DNA from: Tetraselmis striata | Lineage: Eukaryota > Chlorophyta > Chlorodendrophyceae > Chlorodendrales > Chlorodendraceae | Assembly (NCBI GenBank): GCA_006384855.1 | Contig: VCJN01001842.1 | Location: forward strand, 248,001-312,000 | Direction: 5' to 3' | Length of the DNA stretch: 64,000 bases | In this document: positions 9,270-20,088 of the stretch, piece after piece | How the letters are laid out: every line of letters starts with the position of its first letter | Numbering within the stretch: the first letter of the stretch is position 1 | Program-made: the position numbers and the translations under genes | The notes under the pieces: generated by a model | Told to the model about the DNA's origin: nothing | Databases searched by the model: none | The model's input: only the letters and a program-made list of their open reading frames with translations

Positions 9270-10955
9270 CTAGTAGAGGCCCATACGCAGGGGTGACGCA
9301 CGCTGGCGGTCCGTTCGCGGTCAATCTCAGTCGATGCCGGCCCGATGGGCCCGACCGACCCGGATTTTTCGCGCTCTCGACCCCCTCCCGCACAGGCATC
9401 CCTTGCCACTTGCAACTTACTATTTACCCCGCCGCACATGTACCGTCCCATGGCCTGGCCCTTTGGGGTGCGGTAGAGCCCATGAGTGGCCCATGAGGTG
9501 GTCGGTACGCGGTGCCCCACCTCCCCTTGTATTTTTTGAGCCGAGATTCGATACACGGGCTGCATGAGGGGCCGGTCAACCACCACCCGTAGATGGGTGA
9601 TCGACGCGCCACCCGCCATCTACCCACGCCTACCGAAGGCCACTATACCCATATGCCAGTGATAGAGACCGTTTTGGGTCGATTCGTCTGCTTGTAGGTG
9701 CACCGGGAACCGATGGAGTGACGGGTAGTAGCTGTGATAATCTTTAAAAATAGCGGGAATACGGTTATCAGGTGGAGGTGAGACACGTTACGCATGCAAC
9801 AATAGAAAAGCGAAGTGTATTCTTTGCCGGTACTCGCTACGGCATGTAACCACAATTTGTCTATTATCAAGGTTTTCCATGCGGTAGAGAACGATGGTTT
9901 CTAGAGAGAAAACCGACCCATGTTTTCTATCGCGGAACGGACGTTTTCTCCATCATCAACTTAAAGGAGATAAAAACCGCTTGCAACATATAGCGGCCGT
10001 GCTTTGCGTGCGCCCACGCCCGCCCCTTGCGGCTTGCGAGTCAAGATTAAGTCGACATACAGGTATTCGCTAGCCGCCGTGCAGCCCACGCCATTGGGAA
10101 ACTAAGTACGTGGGCGCTCACCTATCGACCAGATAGAGCCGCTAGGACGGAAAGGCAAAGCCGGTCCTCCGCCGCCCCCCCCCCCCCTTTCTCCCTATGC
10201 AGCCAGCGAGGGCGTCGCTCTCACAACGCACGCGTTGCGAGGAGGGTGCGCTTTTGCCGCTTCCATCTAGCTCGACGAGCAACGCCGGGCAACATCGTTC
10301 TCGCTATTATTGCTCTGACCGCGTCCACCACCAACGGTCAGCGGTGGCGCAACGTCGAGCACTCCCCCTACCCCCCCCCCCCCCCCCCCCCCCACCCACC
10401 CCCCTTTCCCCGCCAAGCATGGCGAGATGCATGGAACGAACGAAGAGGCGCCTTGGGCGGGCGCACTGTACGCTTGAGCTGGCAGTGTCGGAAACTGATC
10501 GCAAGCCGGGGCACCCGCCGCTGCAAGCCCCCCTCCCCCGCTGAAACTGCCGTGGTTTTTCAAATGTGAATTCATGCATCCTGATACATGCCCGAAACAA
10601 TAATGAACGGCCATTTCGGATCAGAAAACCTCGGAAGTGTTTCCTCATCTACCGGTTTTCTCATCTGCAGTTTTCTTTCGTGCGTTTATGTATGTGAATA
10701 CCGGCATGTTAACACGATAATGTTACGACATAGATTCGTTTTGGGGGAACCTGCGTGAACGGCGGCTGGTAAGCGTACTGTACGAGTGTAGTGCACGGGG
10801 ACCGTATCTTCTCAAACCTATTGTTATAAATACTATATAGCGTGCACATAATCGATCGTAGGGCTGAAATGCTGGTACGGTGGTACCCCCTGATGGTAAA
10901 AATCGTCGTGATATTCAATTAATACTATAAATTATGCATATAGTATTGAACCAGT
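9270..10955. other. Gene-free stretch with G/C homopolymers
   Basis: No gene seen. It holds C tracts at 10175-10187 (13) and 10371-10393 (23). Long open frames around 10200-10600 are proline or glycine shadows of these tracts. The rest is AT-rich spacer with scattered GTACTG words. Confidence 0.5.
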
Positions 10956-10957
10956 AC

Positions 10958-11960
10958 CTGTACCCGTAAGGTCAGCGAGAATTGATACCTTGTTCTAGGG
11001 CCAAAATCTGGGTCAGATCGAAGGGGGAGATTCCGTATGTAGCTGGCCTAAATTCTGCAGCTAGTACTTTAGTAGTGCTTCCCGGCTCAAACTGTCGTCC
11101 GCCGCACAATGCTCGTGCTGCCGCAACGATTTGACGGCGCCAACTGGGCATTGCCTATCTTGCTTGGCGCGCATCATGATTATATACATATACACTTTGC
11201 TCACTTCACCGCCGACCCCACCCGCCCACAACCCGGCCGCAGCCCGCGCTCGGCGACGGCGCAGCAACGGCGGGATGAGAGACAACGCGGAGACCATTTT
11301 GAAAGTGGGCGTGACCTGGGATGGCATGCGGCTAGGCGGCATGCCTCAATTGTATCCATGCAGCGAGGAGTGGATGCGCTGCCACAGCTCTTACCACCTG
11401 ATGGAGTACGTTGATGCGCGTGAGATAGACCCGCAGATATCCTTCGAGCTTGTCCAGCACGTGTCACTGACAACCTTGGAGCACGAGGAGTACCGGACAT
11501 GTTATGGGCGGAAAAGACCTTAAAGACGGCGGCCCGGGGGCAGTGCCAGAGCTACCCGTATGTTGCAGAGGAAATTTGTGGACGGTGGTAGACGAGACGC
11601 CTACCATGCACTTCATGTTCGACGTGACTTTGCCCGCGCTACAATAAACGCATTTGGCAAGATGAGGGAATCCCGGTCCAAACAACACTACCCGCTTACA
11701 GGGACTACGCCACCATGAACGCGGATGACTACTTGCTACACAACGACAAGCTCAGAGACTAGCTCGCAGACAGGGAGGCGGGGTGGCACTCACAGGTTGA
11801 CGCTCGCGATGCGGGCAAGACCTTCCGCAAGAACATCACAGCGGCGTTGTCCCCTCTCTCCCATCCACGACATAATCGACATAATGTCAAATCCCAAGAA
11901 CTCGGGCCGCACGGACTGGTACCCTATGTCTGCTTGACCTTGCTGCTTTTCAAATATGCC
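10958..11960 (+). repeat. Unclassified element, copy 1 (partner at 61664-62580)
   Basis: Shares the leader ATTCTGCAGCTAGTACTT with 61768-61786. It also shares a diverged protein-coding region and the end ATGCCAACAACTAG with the second copy. No terminal repeats were found. Confidence 0.65.
11271..11872 (+). pseudogene. Unknown element protein, broken copy
   Basis: Reads RDNAETILKVGVTWDGM, then LYPCSEEWMRCHSSYHLMEY and VDAREIDPQISFELVQHVS. It shifts frame near 11520, resumes with VDETPTMHFMFDV, meets TAA, then reads YATMNADDYLLHNDKLRD before a TAG and a further charged helix. Each block aligns with the copy at 61945-62562 in the same order, so a real protein of roughly 190-200 residues underlies both. 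It has no Cys/His cluster and no DDE or RT motif. The C-terminal part is a charged, probably helical segment. The family is not recognised. Confidence 0.55.
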
Positions 11961-12739
11961 AACAACTAGCCGTGACAGCTTTGTATGGACGGCGCAAGCC
12001 AAGAATGTAAGGAACCAGCCATAGACCATTGTAATAACGTGGTTTATGCTTCTTACATTTGTTGTCAAATGCAATGAGCATGCACAACATCTAATAGCAG
12101 CTATGCTTCACATTCTACATGCAAGTGTGGCTGGTTATTTCCCCCTCAAAGTGCTGAATACATTCCTCTACACGGTATATAACCCAGCTACCAAACTTCA
12201 GGAGGGCGGGGGGGGGGGGGGGGCAATCGGAGGGGGGGCTGTGCCCTAAAACGGGGTATCAATTATCTCTGGCGTAATACTACGATTGTCGTCACGGCGA
12301 TCGCACTATACCGTCTACCGTCACCATTATTATCAGCATAATTTTGCTGTTGGTACAGTTAATACTCGTAAACTTACCTGTACCAGTCGTTGCGACTACT
12401 TCGCGGTAATTCAAACTACCCGGTATCAGTAGTAGCGATGTGTAGTAGGTGGATTGTTACTGCCTTTTTTGTAATTTGCACCGGTACTAGTAGCGACTAT
12501 CTCATGCATAATTACACACGTGCATGCTGGATATACCAAAGTCATGCTGTGCTGCTGCGGTAAGTTTAACAGAGCACGAATGCCGGCTCTGGATTACGAC
12601 ATGTTACATGTCACGGTATGCTGACGCTTCGACGATTTGCTCCGCATGTATATTCAATATATAGTCGCTACTTTTTTTTGGTGATTTCCGATATCGCCTT
12701 CTGCTGCTAGCTCATGTAATATATATATAGTCGCTATAT
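11961..12739. other. Spacer with tail fragments and a G tract
   Basis: No gene seen. It contains a G tract at 12208-12223, a LINE-tail fragment at 12433-12490 (GTAGGTGGATTGTTACTGCC), and the 3'-terminus module at 12683-12721. Confidence 0.45.
12683..12721 (+). repeat. LINE 3'-terminal module
   Basis: Forty bases identical to 55714-55751, ending GCTGCTAGCTCATGTAAT. The end is homologous to 38478-38516 and to the reverse complement near 14560-14600. Upstream sequences differ, so only the very 3' end is shared. Confidence 0.7.
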
Positions 12740-13938
12740 CAGGGTTGGGCTGCAGTATATACTGCACTACAGGCTGCAGAAACTGCAGTTAAGCTACCGC
12801 ACTGCAGCATGCAGTACTTCCCGAAAAGGGGTTGAAATGCAGTTACCAAAAGTGCCCCAAATCTCAAGCATTGGATAACGGTTGGATGGCGCACGCCAAT
12901 GATAAGCCGTATGGCGACGGTTTCGGCGGTCGGAGCGCCGCGGATAGCACCGTACTCGCCCGTACCATCACACGTCGCCGCATCGGGGCACAGACCAGTA
13001 GACCACACACACCAGCCGATCCTATCCTCACTTCACGCTCACCCAGGCACCACTTCATGCATGTCATCCTCCTCTCGTCACTCTTCGTCAATTATATGGA
13101 GGGAGACCAGTCTGCCGCGAAGCAGGGCGCAACGGCGATGGCGGACGAGGCGGTGGCGGAGGACATCACCGCCGCCGCCGCGGCCAGCACTGCAACGGAG
13201 ATGTGCTCCTGATCTAAGCCAAAACATATGTGGTACCCCCCCCCCCACACACACACACATGTATGCCCCTTATTCCTTTTCCATTGAGCTAGGATTGCTT
13301 TATGTGTGCCGGGCTCGCAGATTGAGTGCGAGCGCGTGTTCTCTCTTGCTGGTCTTATCACCATGCACTTAAGAAATAGAATGAATCTGGATAACATGGG
13401 TGCCTGCGTCTTCGTTCAGAGGAACATGGACTTGGATGCCAAAGGTATGGAGCTACTGGCGTCGTACTACGGGGAGGCTGCTTCCAGCGCCGTGATCGTG
13501 GCGGCGGATCTACTCAAGCCATGCGGAGAGGATTGGTCGGCACGCCAAGTCCTTGAGGGCGAGGGCGAGGGGGAGGCCAGCCGCATTCAATGGGAAGCGG
13601 TGGAGTCCATGCCGGAGCAGTATGGAGCCGAGCCAACGGATGAGGAGGCGGGGGATTAGAGGGATTTTAATGCCATCATGCTTTTTTACGCGTGTTTCAC
13701 TATGCATGTGTTTGGACAACATCGTTGGGCACACACAAATATACACATAATAGGCTTTCCCCCTATGTAGGCAATTTAATGATATATGACATCTTCCACC
13801 ACGATTGCTGCCCCTCTGCATCCGCCATGGCTGCCCCTTTTCCCTTCACTGTCCCGCCCTTCCCTATAATCAGCAGTTTGCAGTTGCCTGCAGACTGCAC
13901 TACTGCAGTTCTGGAATGTGGACTGCAGCCCAACCCTG
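12740..13938 (+). mobile_element. hAT-type DNA transposon, short internal-deletion form
   Basis: Terminal inverted repeats CAGGGTTGGGCTGCAG (12740-12755) and CTGCAGCCCAACCCTG (13923-13938) are perfect over 16 bases and extend weakly through flanking TATAT. Subterminal CTGCAG/ACTGCAG words cluster at both ends, typical of hAT elements. Length is 1.2 kb. Inside is only the C-terminal dimerisation part of the transposase. An 8-base target duplication is not evident in the AT-rich flanks, so the insertion is old. Confidence 0.8.
13312..13659 (+). pseudogene. hAT transposase C-terminal dimerisation domain
   Basis: The frame from SQIECERVFSLAGLI through LRNRMNLDNMGACVFVQRN is the hAT C-terminal dimerisation signature (SERxFSxxG ... 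RNR ... V..L.F...N). A possible splice acceptor (GGGCTCGCAG) lies just before IECERVF. After it comes an acidic Glu/Gly tail to the stop at 13659. The DDE catalytic core is absent upstream: 12760-13300 holds only short frames and a CA/C-rich tract. Alone this could not transpose but could be expressed as a dimerising fragment. Confidence 0.8.
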
Positions 13939-13959
13939 ATATATACCCCACACCGTGAC

Positions 13960-14500
13960 TACCTTTACCAGTAAATGTGGATTTTAGGGTTTAACTACCG
14001 GCTTTTCCTAATCTTTCAGTGCTGCTCTTGTTAATTACTTTATTTGTCACTCGTCGATTAGCTGTCGATTTGCTACGAGCGGCGGTCAATTTGTTACTGG
14101 CCTTTTTTGTAATTCATCACACCAGTACATGTGGGTTTAGGGTTTATTAAATGGCTCGATGATGATCTTTTGTACCCTGATGTACGGGTACTTCTTTATC
14201 AGCGGGGAATTTGTTACTGGCCGTACATGATGACCTGTACATGTGGGCCGCTTTGAAGCGGGTTGTGCACTGGCATTTTTGCAATTCACACCAGTACCTC
14301 ATAGCGCTACTCTTTGCGACTTCGGGGAATCCTTAGTAGTTTCTGTACGTATGGGATACGTATACGTGCTGGAGATCTCGTCGCTCGTTGTGTACGTATA
14401 CGGCTACAGGGCTACGACTAGGGCTACTGTATATCATGATACAACAATGAATTTTGAAATACATTCAACAGTAAGGATTATATAATGATGATAAGGATTT
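13960..14500. other. Spacer with LINE-tail fragments
   Basis: No gene seen. It carries repeated short pieces of the tail TTTGTTACTGGCC...CACCAGTAC at 14098-14135 and 14205-14300. These match 16290-16345. Confidence 0.45.
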
Positions 14501-14554
14501 AAATGTCATGTTTTTTCTCGTCCAGGCCGTGCCAGTACCGTTGCCAGTACTTGT

Positions 14555-14705
14555 ACGTTACATGAGCTAGCTGCAAAAGGCGATCAAAGAACCACCCGAA
14601 TAGGCAATAGGAAACATCCACTACAGCAGTTGCGAGGTGGAAGCAATACCAGAAGAGGGTGCGGAATGCATGAGCACGGGCAAACGCATCAGACCTGTAG
14701 TCGCT
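14555..14705 (-). repeat. LINE 3' end, minus-strand copy
   Basis: The reverse complement aligns with 38375-38516. Both read TCTGATGCGTTTGCCCGTGC, then CTATTGCCTATTCGGGTGGT and end AGCTAGCTCATGTAA. The minus-strand frame further upstream (to 14963) does not match the other locus. Confidence 0.75.
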
Positions 14706-14985
14706 ACCAGTACGTGTTAGGAAAACCTGGCAGACAGTGGTGACCGATTTCCTGGTGGAGAAAACGACCCCCACCCCATGGCAGCGGAGGTGGCTACCTT
14801 GAGCGAGGATACATGGGCCAGGGCGCGCAGCACGCTTCACCTCCCCACTCGGTTGAAGGGAGCTGGCATCCGCCGCATGGCTACCGTTTGTGATGCCGCC
14901 TTTATCGGCTGCATAAATGCCATCCCAAGGTTCCTGACTAGCTAGGAACTCCGGCACCAACATTGGGTCGGACAGCTACGCCGCG

Positions 14986-15735
14986 GAGATGCGCAGGGCG
15001 TGGGGCCGCCTCCAAGCGGCTACTCTTGGCCATCTCGGCGACGCATATGCGCGCGTGATGAAGCGGGAAGTGGAGGCTGCGTCGGGCTCGCAAAAGGAGC
15101 TGACGGCATTTCTAGACCAAGCCAACAACTCTCGGCTTCGAAATGAGGTGTGCGCTCTCCCTGTCACGTGTATAGGGCGGAACGGATCTTGTTCAACCAG
15201 CTCGACGAAGCGTCAGGCATGTGGACAGTGGCCATCCCCACCGCGCGGACGGTCATGACTCCGCATGAGCTGCGGGAGGTCGCTGCCAGGTACTTCTTAC
15301 TGCCTAGCCCGTGCTTGGCCCCGGTGGTTGGGAGCCAGATCATTCTGCCCTCGACGGAGCACAACCCCGTCATTGTTGACCTATACGGCGACGCGCTCAT
15401 GGACCTCCCGGCGCCTGGAGACGCTCACTGGCGGGTGCAGCACGACGCTATCGCAGATAGATGCCTTCCGCGATCACTGTGTTCACGACCTAGGTATCGT
15501 TGTACGGCGGGAGGTGGATGACTTGTTTTAGCAGGCAATGCCTCTCGGCAACACCGTACCCAGGGTTGAACTCAAGGACCTAGTGCCGGACGCAGAGCTC
15601 TCCCTTCCGGCGTTCAACGTCGTGACCAGGAGCTATGATCCCCGGAGGTTGAAGTCCACGTTGTTGGAGTTCAAGACTATGCGGGACGGGTCAAGTACAC
15701 TGCAGTCCCCGGGCCACGGCTGTGGATCGGTTTGA
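14986..15735 (+). pseudogene. LINE C-terminal region with PD-(D/E)xK-type endonuclease remnant
   Basis: Three successive frames read one protein. The first is a helical part (MRRAWGRLQAATLGHLGD), the second FNQLDEASGMWTVAIPTA through WRVQHDAIAD, and the third HDLGIVVRREVDDLF (then TAG), LKDLVPDAELSLP and STLLEFKTMR. HD...VPD...ExK is the order seen in the restriction-like endonuclease that follows the RT in one class of LINEs. The 3' UTR (15735-16345) follows directly. Frameshifts near 15150 and 15440 and one stop inactivate it. Confidence 0.55.
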
Positions 15736-16345
15736 GCGCTCCCTGTTGGGCGACATACAATGGGGGTTGCTTGGCAGCGCGGGATGCGGCGTGGCACAAC
15801 ACGGAGCCCTGACAGAAGGGTCCTCTTCGAGACATCGTGGATATGTCGGAGTACACGGGCATGGTCTTCGGCACAGTGGGTGAGGTGAGCAAGGGGGTGC
15901 ACCGCACAGTGCGCGGTATCGCATGCCCAATTGGCTGCGGATCGGGGTGCCCTCTCATCGCGGGGCACTCGCTCGGTGCTCCGCCCGGGCTCACCAGCAG
16001 GCCTTGCTCGCAAGAGATTTCCTCGGGAGCCTGAGCTTGGTGGCCGCTCGAGAGCGCGCTCGCTGCCTCATCAGACGGCACAGATTCGTCAGCCATCCCG
16101 TTGCTGAAGCTGCACAGCACGTCCGAGGATCACCCACACACACACGTGCACGCGTGGCCCGGGCTCTGAACCGTGTGCGCATCACTCATCCATCCCGCCT
16201 CGTGCGCGCGGGATGCGGGCCGCTTTTAGGCGGCTTGCTGTGTTGATTTTTTGGTACTACTTTTTGTAGTAGGTGGATTTGTTACTGCTTTTAGCGGTGG
16301 GTTTGTTACTGGCCTTTTGTATTAATGCACACCAGTACGTGTTAG
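15735..16345 (+). repeat. LINE 3' region, plus-strand copy
   Basis: Inverted relative of 8510-9260. It follows the endonuclease-like remnant, which suggests it is the 3' UTR of that LINE. It ends near CACACCAGTACGTG, like the other tail fragments. Confidence 0.7.
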
Positions 16346-17064
16346 CAGCTTCATTGAGTTGCCCGTAACGTTATACTTAGCGGTAGTCTCTTGTTGCTTT
16401 CGCTTTTGTAATCCAAACCAGTAGGTGTACCGGTAGTCGCAGCGCAGCAATATAGCCTACGGCGGTGTGCAACTCCTTGCAAGCATCATCAATAATAGTC
16501 GCTAACAGTCGCTATAATATACCTGCTGTATTGATTATTACATCGCTCGTTTTGCCGCCATCACCCCGCCCGCGCGCCCATCGCAGCAGCGCGCGACGGC
16601 TGCCGTTCGTCACATGGAACCAGATTTGATTTCAACAAGAGGTGACTAGCATTGGCGGACATTCGATGACGTCGGCCGTCTCCGCTTCGACGATGCTCGC
16701 GAGGCCACAAGAGGAAGAAGACTCGTTGAATATCACAGTTTTTTTCCCATAGTACGTTTTGGCGTCATCGAACTTCTTGTACTACATCCTACTTAATATA
16801 GTAAGCCTATTCAATTGATAGTGCAATCCCTGAGGAATATTCGCTATGGCGCTAAGCAAAATTTGTGAGTCGCTTGTCTCACTGTTTGGGCTTGTGCAGA
16901 CGCGTACTCGTACCGTCTATAAGCTCATTACGCGACCCATTCCCCGTTAAGGAGTTTCGGGCGAATTACGACCCAGCCTGGAGCACGTCCGTGTCAAATG
17001 AGGACACATGTAGATCCTTTTTCAAACGCTAAATATGGTCGCCATACGGCATATGGCTCATGGC
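16346..17064. other. AT-rich spacer
   Basis: No gene, repeat or RNA recognised. No reading frame in it has protein character. Confidence 0.4.
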
Positions 17065-18496
17065 TTAGCGAGTAAAAACGTGATCAAGGACCATACGGTA
17101 GGGCCACTCAGCACTCGGGCTCCGCTAGGTCCCAGCATGGATGCATGCCCGTTCGACCCACTGATGGCGGGCCCCTAAAGCCCCACAATAATGCCACCTA
17201 GGGTTGCCTAGTGGACTGGAATAGTGGCGCAGTGCGCTGCATGTCAACGATGTAAAAAGAAGCCCATCTGAATTTTTCACCCATTGGGCCGAATCCTCTC
17301 GCCGACGGACTCGATCTGTCACCACACCACGCACCAAGCCGTGCATGCACGACCCCTACAAATCGCTAGCATGACCATGTAGGGGGTCTGGGGCATATTG
17401 ACAGTGATTTGGGTGCGCGGAGCGGTAGTTAGTCGAGGGCTTTCGAGCGCCGGCCCTTGCCAGCGAGATCCGGTCGCGATGGCGCCGCAGCGCCGCTCGT
17501 AATGCACCCAAGCGGAGAAGGCTTTGTATATCAATGGAACATGCACTCGGCATCAAGCAGGCGGCTTGCTAATGTACGTGGCAAGGGTCAACGCAAGCTA
17601 GCAGTGGATGCTGGCATTGCTTGGGGCACCTTCATCAAGTGGGTGAAGGAGGCAGAGGACAAGGCATATGGCATTCATTGCAAAGATGGATGGCAGGTGC
17701 GCGCTCACCCATGAGCAGGAGATGCTTGTGCAGTCGGTGCTATTGCATGCAAAGCATGCAGAAGCTCTCGAAAAGGATGAGATCCAAGCATTGGGTACAA
17801 CATGCATTGAGCAAGTGGCAGGCTACGCCCAGACAGAAAAAACTGCGGCTGAGGCAAGAGAGTCTCTAGGTGACGAGCCGGCTAGTACAGCACGCCCGGC
17901 GAAAAAACGGCCCGCAACTGCTAGCGCATGTACCGACAATGCCAGCATGTGCCAGCCTCAACATCACCGAAACCCCCCACCCACCCCTCGCTCGGAGATA
18001 TCTCAGGCAACGTAGGCAGCCAACAGCCACTCCAAGAGGTCGCACCTGGGGCCACACGGGCGCAAGGCATCACCTAGGTCCAGTATTGCAAGCGGAAACT
18101 AACCATCATGCGAACGCCAACGCATGTGGGACGGCCCCCCACGCCGGACCCCCCGCCCCCCGTGAAGCTGCCCTTGATACAACTCCTCACCCTAACGAGG
18201 CACCATGTAGGATGCTGGGGCTGCCCATGCCGCATCGCTAGCTTGTAATGGACTGATGGCTCAGGGTGGGTCAAGTGGCCCTTAATGTCACCCACTTTTC
18301 GACCTAGCCCCCATGGGCCGGGCTCACCGGCCACCCACACCACAGAATGACCTATTCACCTAGGACAACCTAGACAGGGTCTAGGCCTAGCCCTTTGCTG
18401 ACCTGGAGGGTCCCCCCCCCCCCCGCCCCCAAAGTCATAACGTTGTTGTGTCCCTTCCCACGCTAAGTGGCCCTCAATCACGTTTTTACTCGCTAA
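17065..18496 (+). mobile_element. pogo/Tc1-like TIR element, non-autonomous
   Basis: Inverted ends TTAGCGAGTAAAAACGTGAT (17065) and its complement (ending 18496) match at 26 of 29 bases. A TA dinucleotide sits at both borders, fitting the TA target site of the Tc1/mariner/pogo group; a three-base TTA/TAA site is less consistent. The 1.4-kb interior holds an HTH-bearing coding remnant and no DDE core. Short CCTAGG/CTAGGT words recur near both ends. Confidence 0.7.
17538..18017 (+). pseudogene. Transposase N-terminus, helix-turn-helix region
   Basis: The frame reads GQRKLAVDAGIAWGTFIKWV (an HTH with A..G....F..W spacing). It shifts near 17690 and continues GRCALTHEQEMLVQSVLLHA and KDEIQALGTTCIEQVAGYAQ, then a Lys/Pro-rich tail. 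An HTH followed by an L-T-x-E-x-E-x-L-V helix is the arrangement of CENP-B/pogo-type DNA-binding domains. The catalytic part is missing before the right terminal repeat. Confidence 0.5.
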
Positions 18497-18546
18497 CACA
18501 ATTACGCGGATATTACGCCATGGATACGCGGCAAGTTGGGTACTCG

Positions 18547-18787
18547 TGCGACAGTCTCAACACTCAAGCATGACGATAGAGACTCAAAGACAAACAAAGG
18601 TGTTGTGCAGTGGTGGTGCGAAGGCGAGAGGCTACAGTGTTTGATGATACAAAGATATTGCTTATGCCAACGCTTACCACATGGCAGCATTATACATCAC
18701 ATATACCCGTAGTCGCACTCAGGTACACATTGTACTAGTATACACAGGTACTAACTCATAGTATATCGTACTCGTATAATTGTCACA
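18547..18787 (+). repeat. 5' LTR
   Basis: Matches 19854-20088 at roughly 90%, including GAGACTCAAAGACAAACAAA and TAGTCGCACTCAGGTACACA. It differs by small indels, so the insertion is not recent. Confidence 0.85.
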
Positions 18788-18999
18788 CTATATTCCGCCC
18801 CCCCTGCGAGAATTCAATTCTCGACATCAGCGGGGTTGGAACCGGTGACCCTTACATTAGGATGCTGGCGCCTTGAAACAATTTAGGCGGAATCAAACCG
18901 GCTCCGAAGCACAACGGAAGCAATCGGTTGTTCCCGGCTGAGCGTGCCGAGTTAGATCGCCAATTAATTAAAATCATTCAGTTATTGAACCCGGACTTG

Positions 19000-19850
19000 T
19001 ACGTCCTAGTCAATCTGAATTTGGCTCGCCTATTCTTTATGTTAGGAAGGCAGGTGGATCTCTCCGGTTGTGTGTAGACTTTCGTGGTCTCAATGATGTT
19101 ACTCGGAAGGATGCGTATCCCTTGCCGTGTATTGATAAAACTCTTGATGAGTTGAGGAAAGCTCGATGCTATACCCATTAAGATTTAGCCTCTGGTTATT
19201 GGCAGGTAGCTATAGCTGAAAAGGATATACATAAAACTTGCATTTCAGACACCTGATGGATTATTATATTAGAGTGGACTGCTATGCCATTTGGGTTATG
19301 CAATGCCCTCGCAACTTTCCAACGTATGATGAATGATATCTTACGTTCCTTTTTGCGCAACTTTGTGGTTGTGTATCTTGATGATATATGTATATTTTCA
19401 GAAAATTATGTTGGCCACTTGGAACATATTCGTATGGTAGTCGTGGCAAAATTATCTAGGCATAACCTACGTTTGCAACTAAAGAAATGCTTCTTGTTAT
19501 GACATCTATGGAGTATTTGGGTTGTATTGTATCTGATGGTAAACTACAGGTATCTGAGTCTAAGATATCTGCGGTTAAAGATTGCCCGTGCCAAAAACTC
19601 AGAGCAAAGTGCGAAGTTTTGTACAATTTGTATTTTTTGCTCTAAGTTTATACACCATTTCAGTGATTTAACCACCCCGTTGACCGATTTGTTACGTAAA
19701 ATAATACCAGCCGTTGTAGATTGGAGTCCTGACTGTCATGCAGCTTTCGAGACTCTTCGTATGCGTTTGATTTCCGCACCTTGTCTGACCATACCGGAAA
19801 TAGGCATTGATGTGACGTTAGTTCACTGTAGCGACAGATGCGTCCAACGA
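19000..19850 (+). pseudogene. Ty3/gypsy reverse transcriptase, broken
   Basis: Frames in order give SLRLCVDFRGLNDVTRKDAY, then LDELRKAR...DLASGYWQVAIAEKD, then MPFGLCNALATFQRMMNDIL and the catalytic box VVVYLDDICIFSEN (YLDD). Next come a MEYLGCIVSDG-like thumb and VVDWSPDCHAAFETL of the RNase H connection. Stops near 19180 and 19255 and a shift near 19500 inactivate it. The 3' LTR begins just where RNase H (TDAS-like) should start, so the rest of pol has been deleted. Confidence 0.85.
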
Positions 19851-19853
19851 CAG

Positions 19854-20088
19854 TGCGACATACAGTCTCAACATGATAGAGACTCAAAGACAAACAAAGG
19901 TGGTGTGTAGTGGTGGTGCAAAGGCGAGAAGCTACAGTGTTTTGATGATACAAAGATATTGCTTATCACAACGCTTACCACATGACAGCATTATACAGCA
20001 CATATACCCGTAGTCGCACTCAGGTACACATTGTACTAGTACACACAGATACTAAGTCGTGGTATATCGTACTCGTATAATTGTCACA
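19854..20088 (+). repeat. 3' LTR
   Basis: Second LTR copy. Its start is fused into the coding remnant of RNase H. Confidence 0.85.

Larger units (their letters stand above)
18547..20088 (+). mobile_element. Ty3/gypsy LTR retrotransposon, heavily deleted
   Basis: Two direct LTRs (18547-18787 and 19854-20088, about 240 bases, starting TGCGACA and ending near TTGTCACA) flank only about 1.07 kb of internal sequence coding part of an RT. ACTCG occurs just outside both ends (18542-18546 and about 20088-20092) and may be the 5-base target duplication. Gag, protease, RNase H and integrase are missing. Confidence 0.85.

Noticed and set aside
13060-13211. Small Ala-rich gene inside the hAT element
   Set aside because: The frame is a GCC/GCG-repeat product without conserved motifs and ends before the recognisable transposase part.
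8510-16345. A single 7.8-kb transposon with 600-base TIRs
   Set aside because: The inverted segments look like LINE 3' regions, one preceded by endonuclease-like coding; unrelated elements (hAT, unknown element) lie between.
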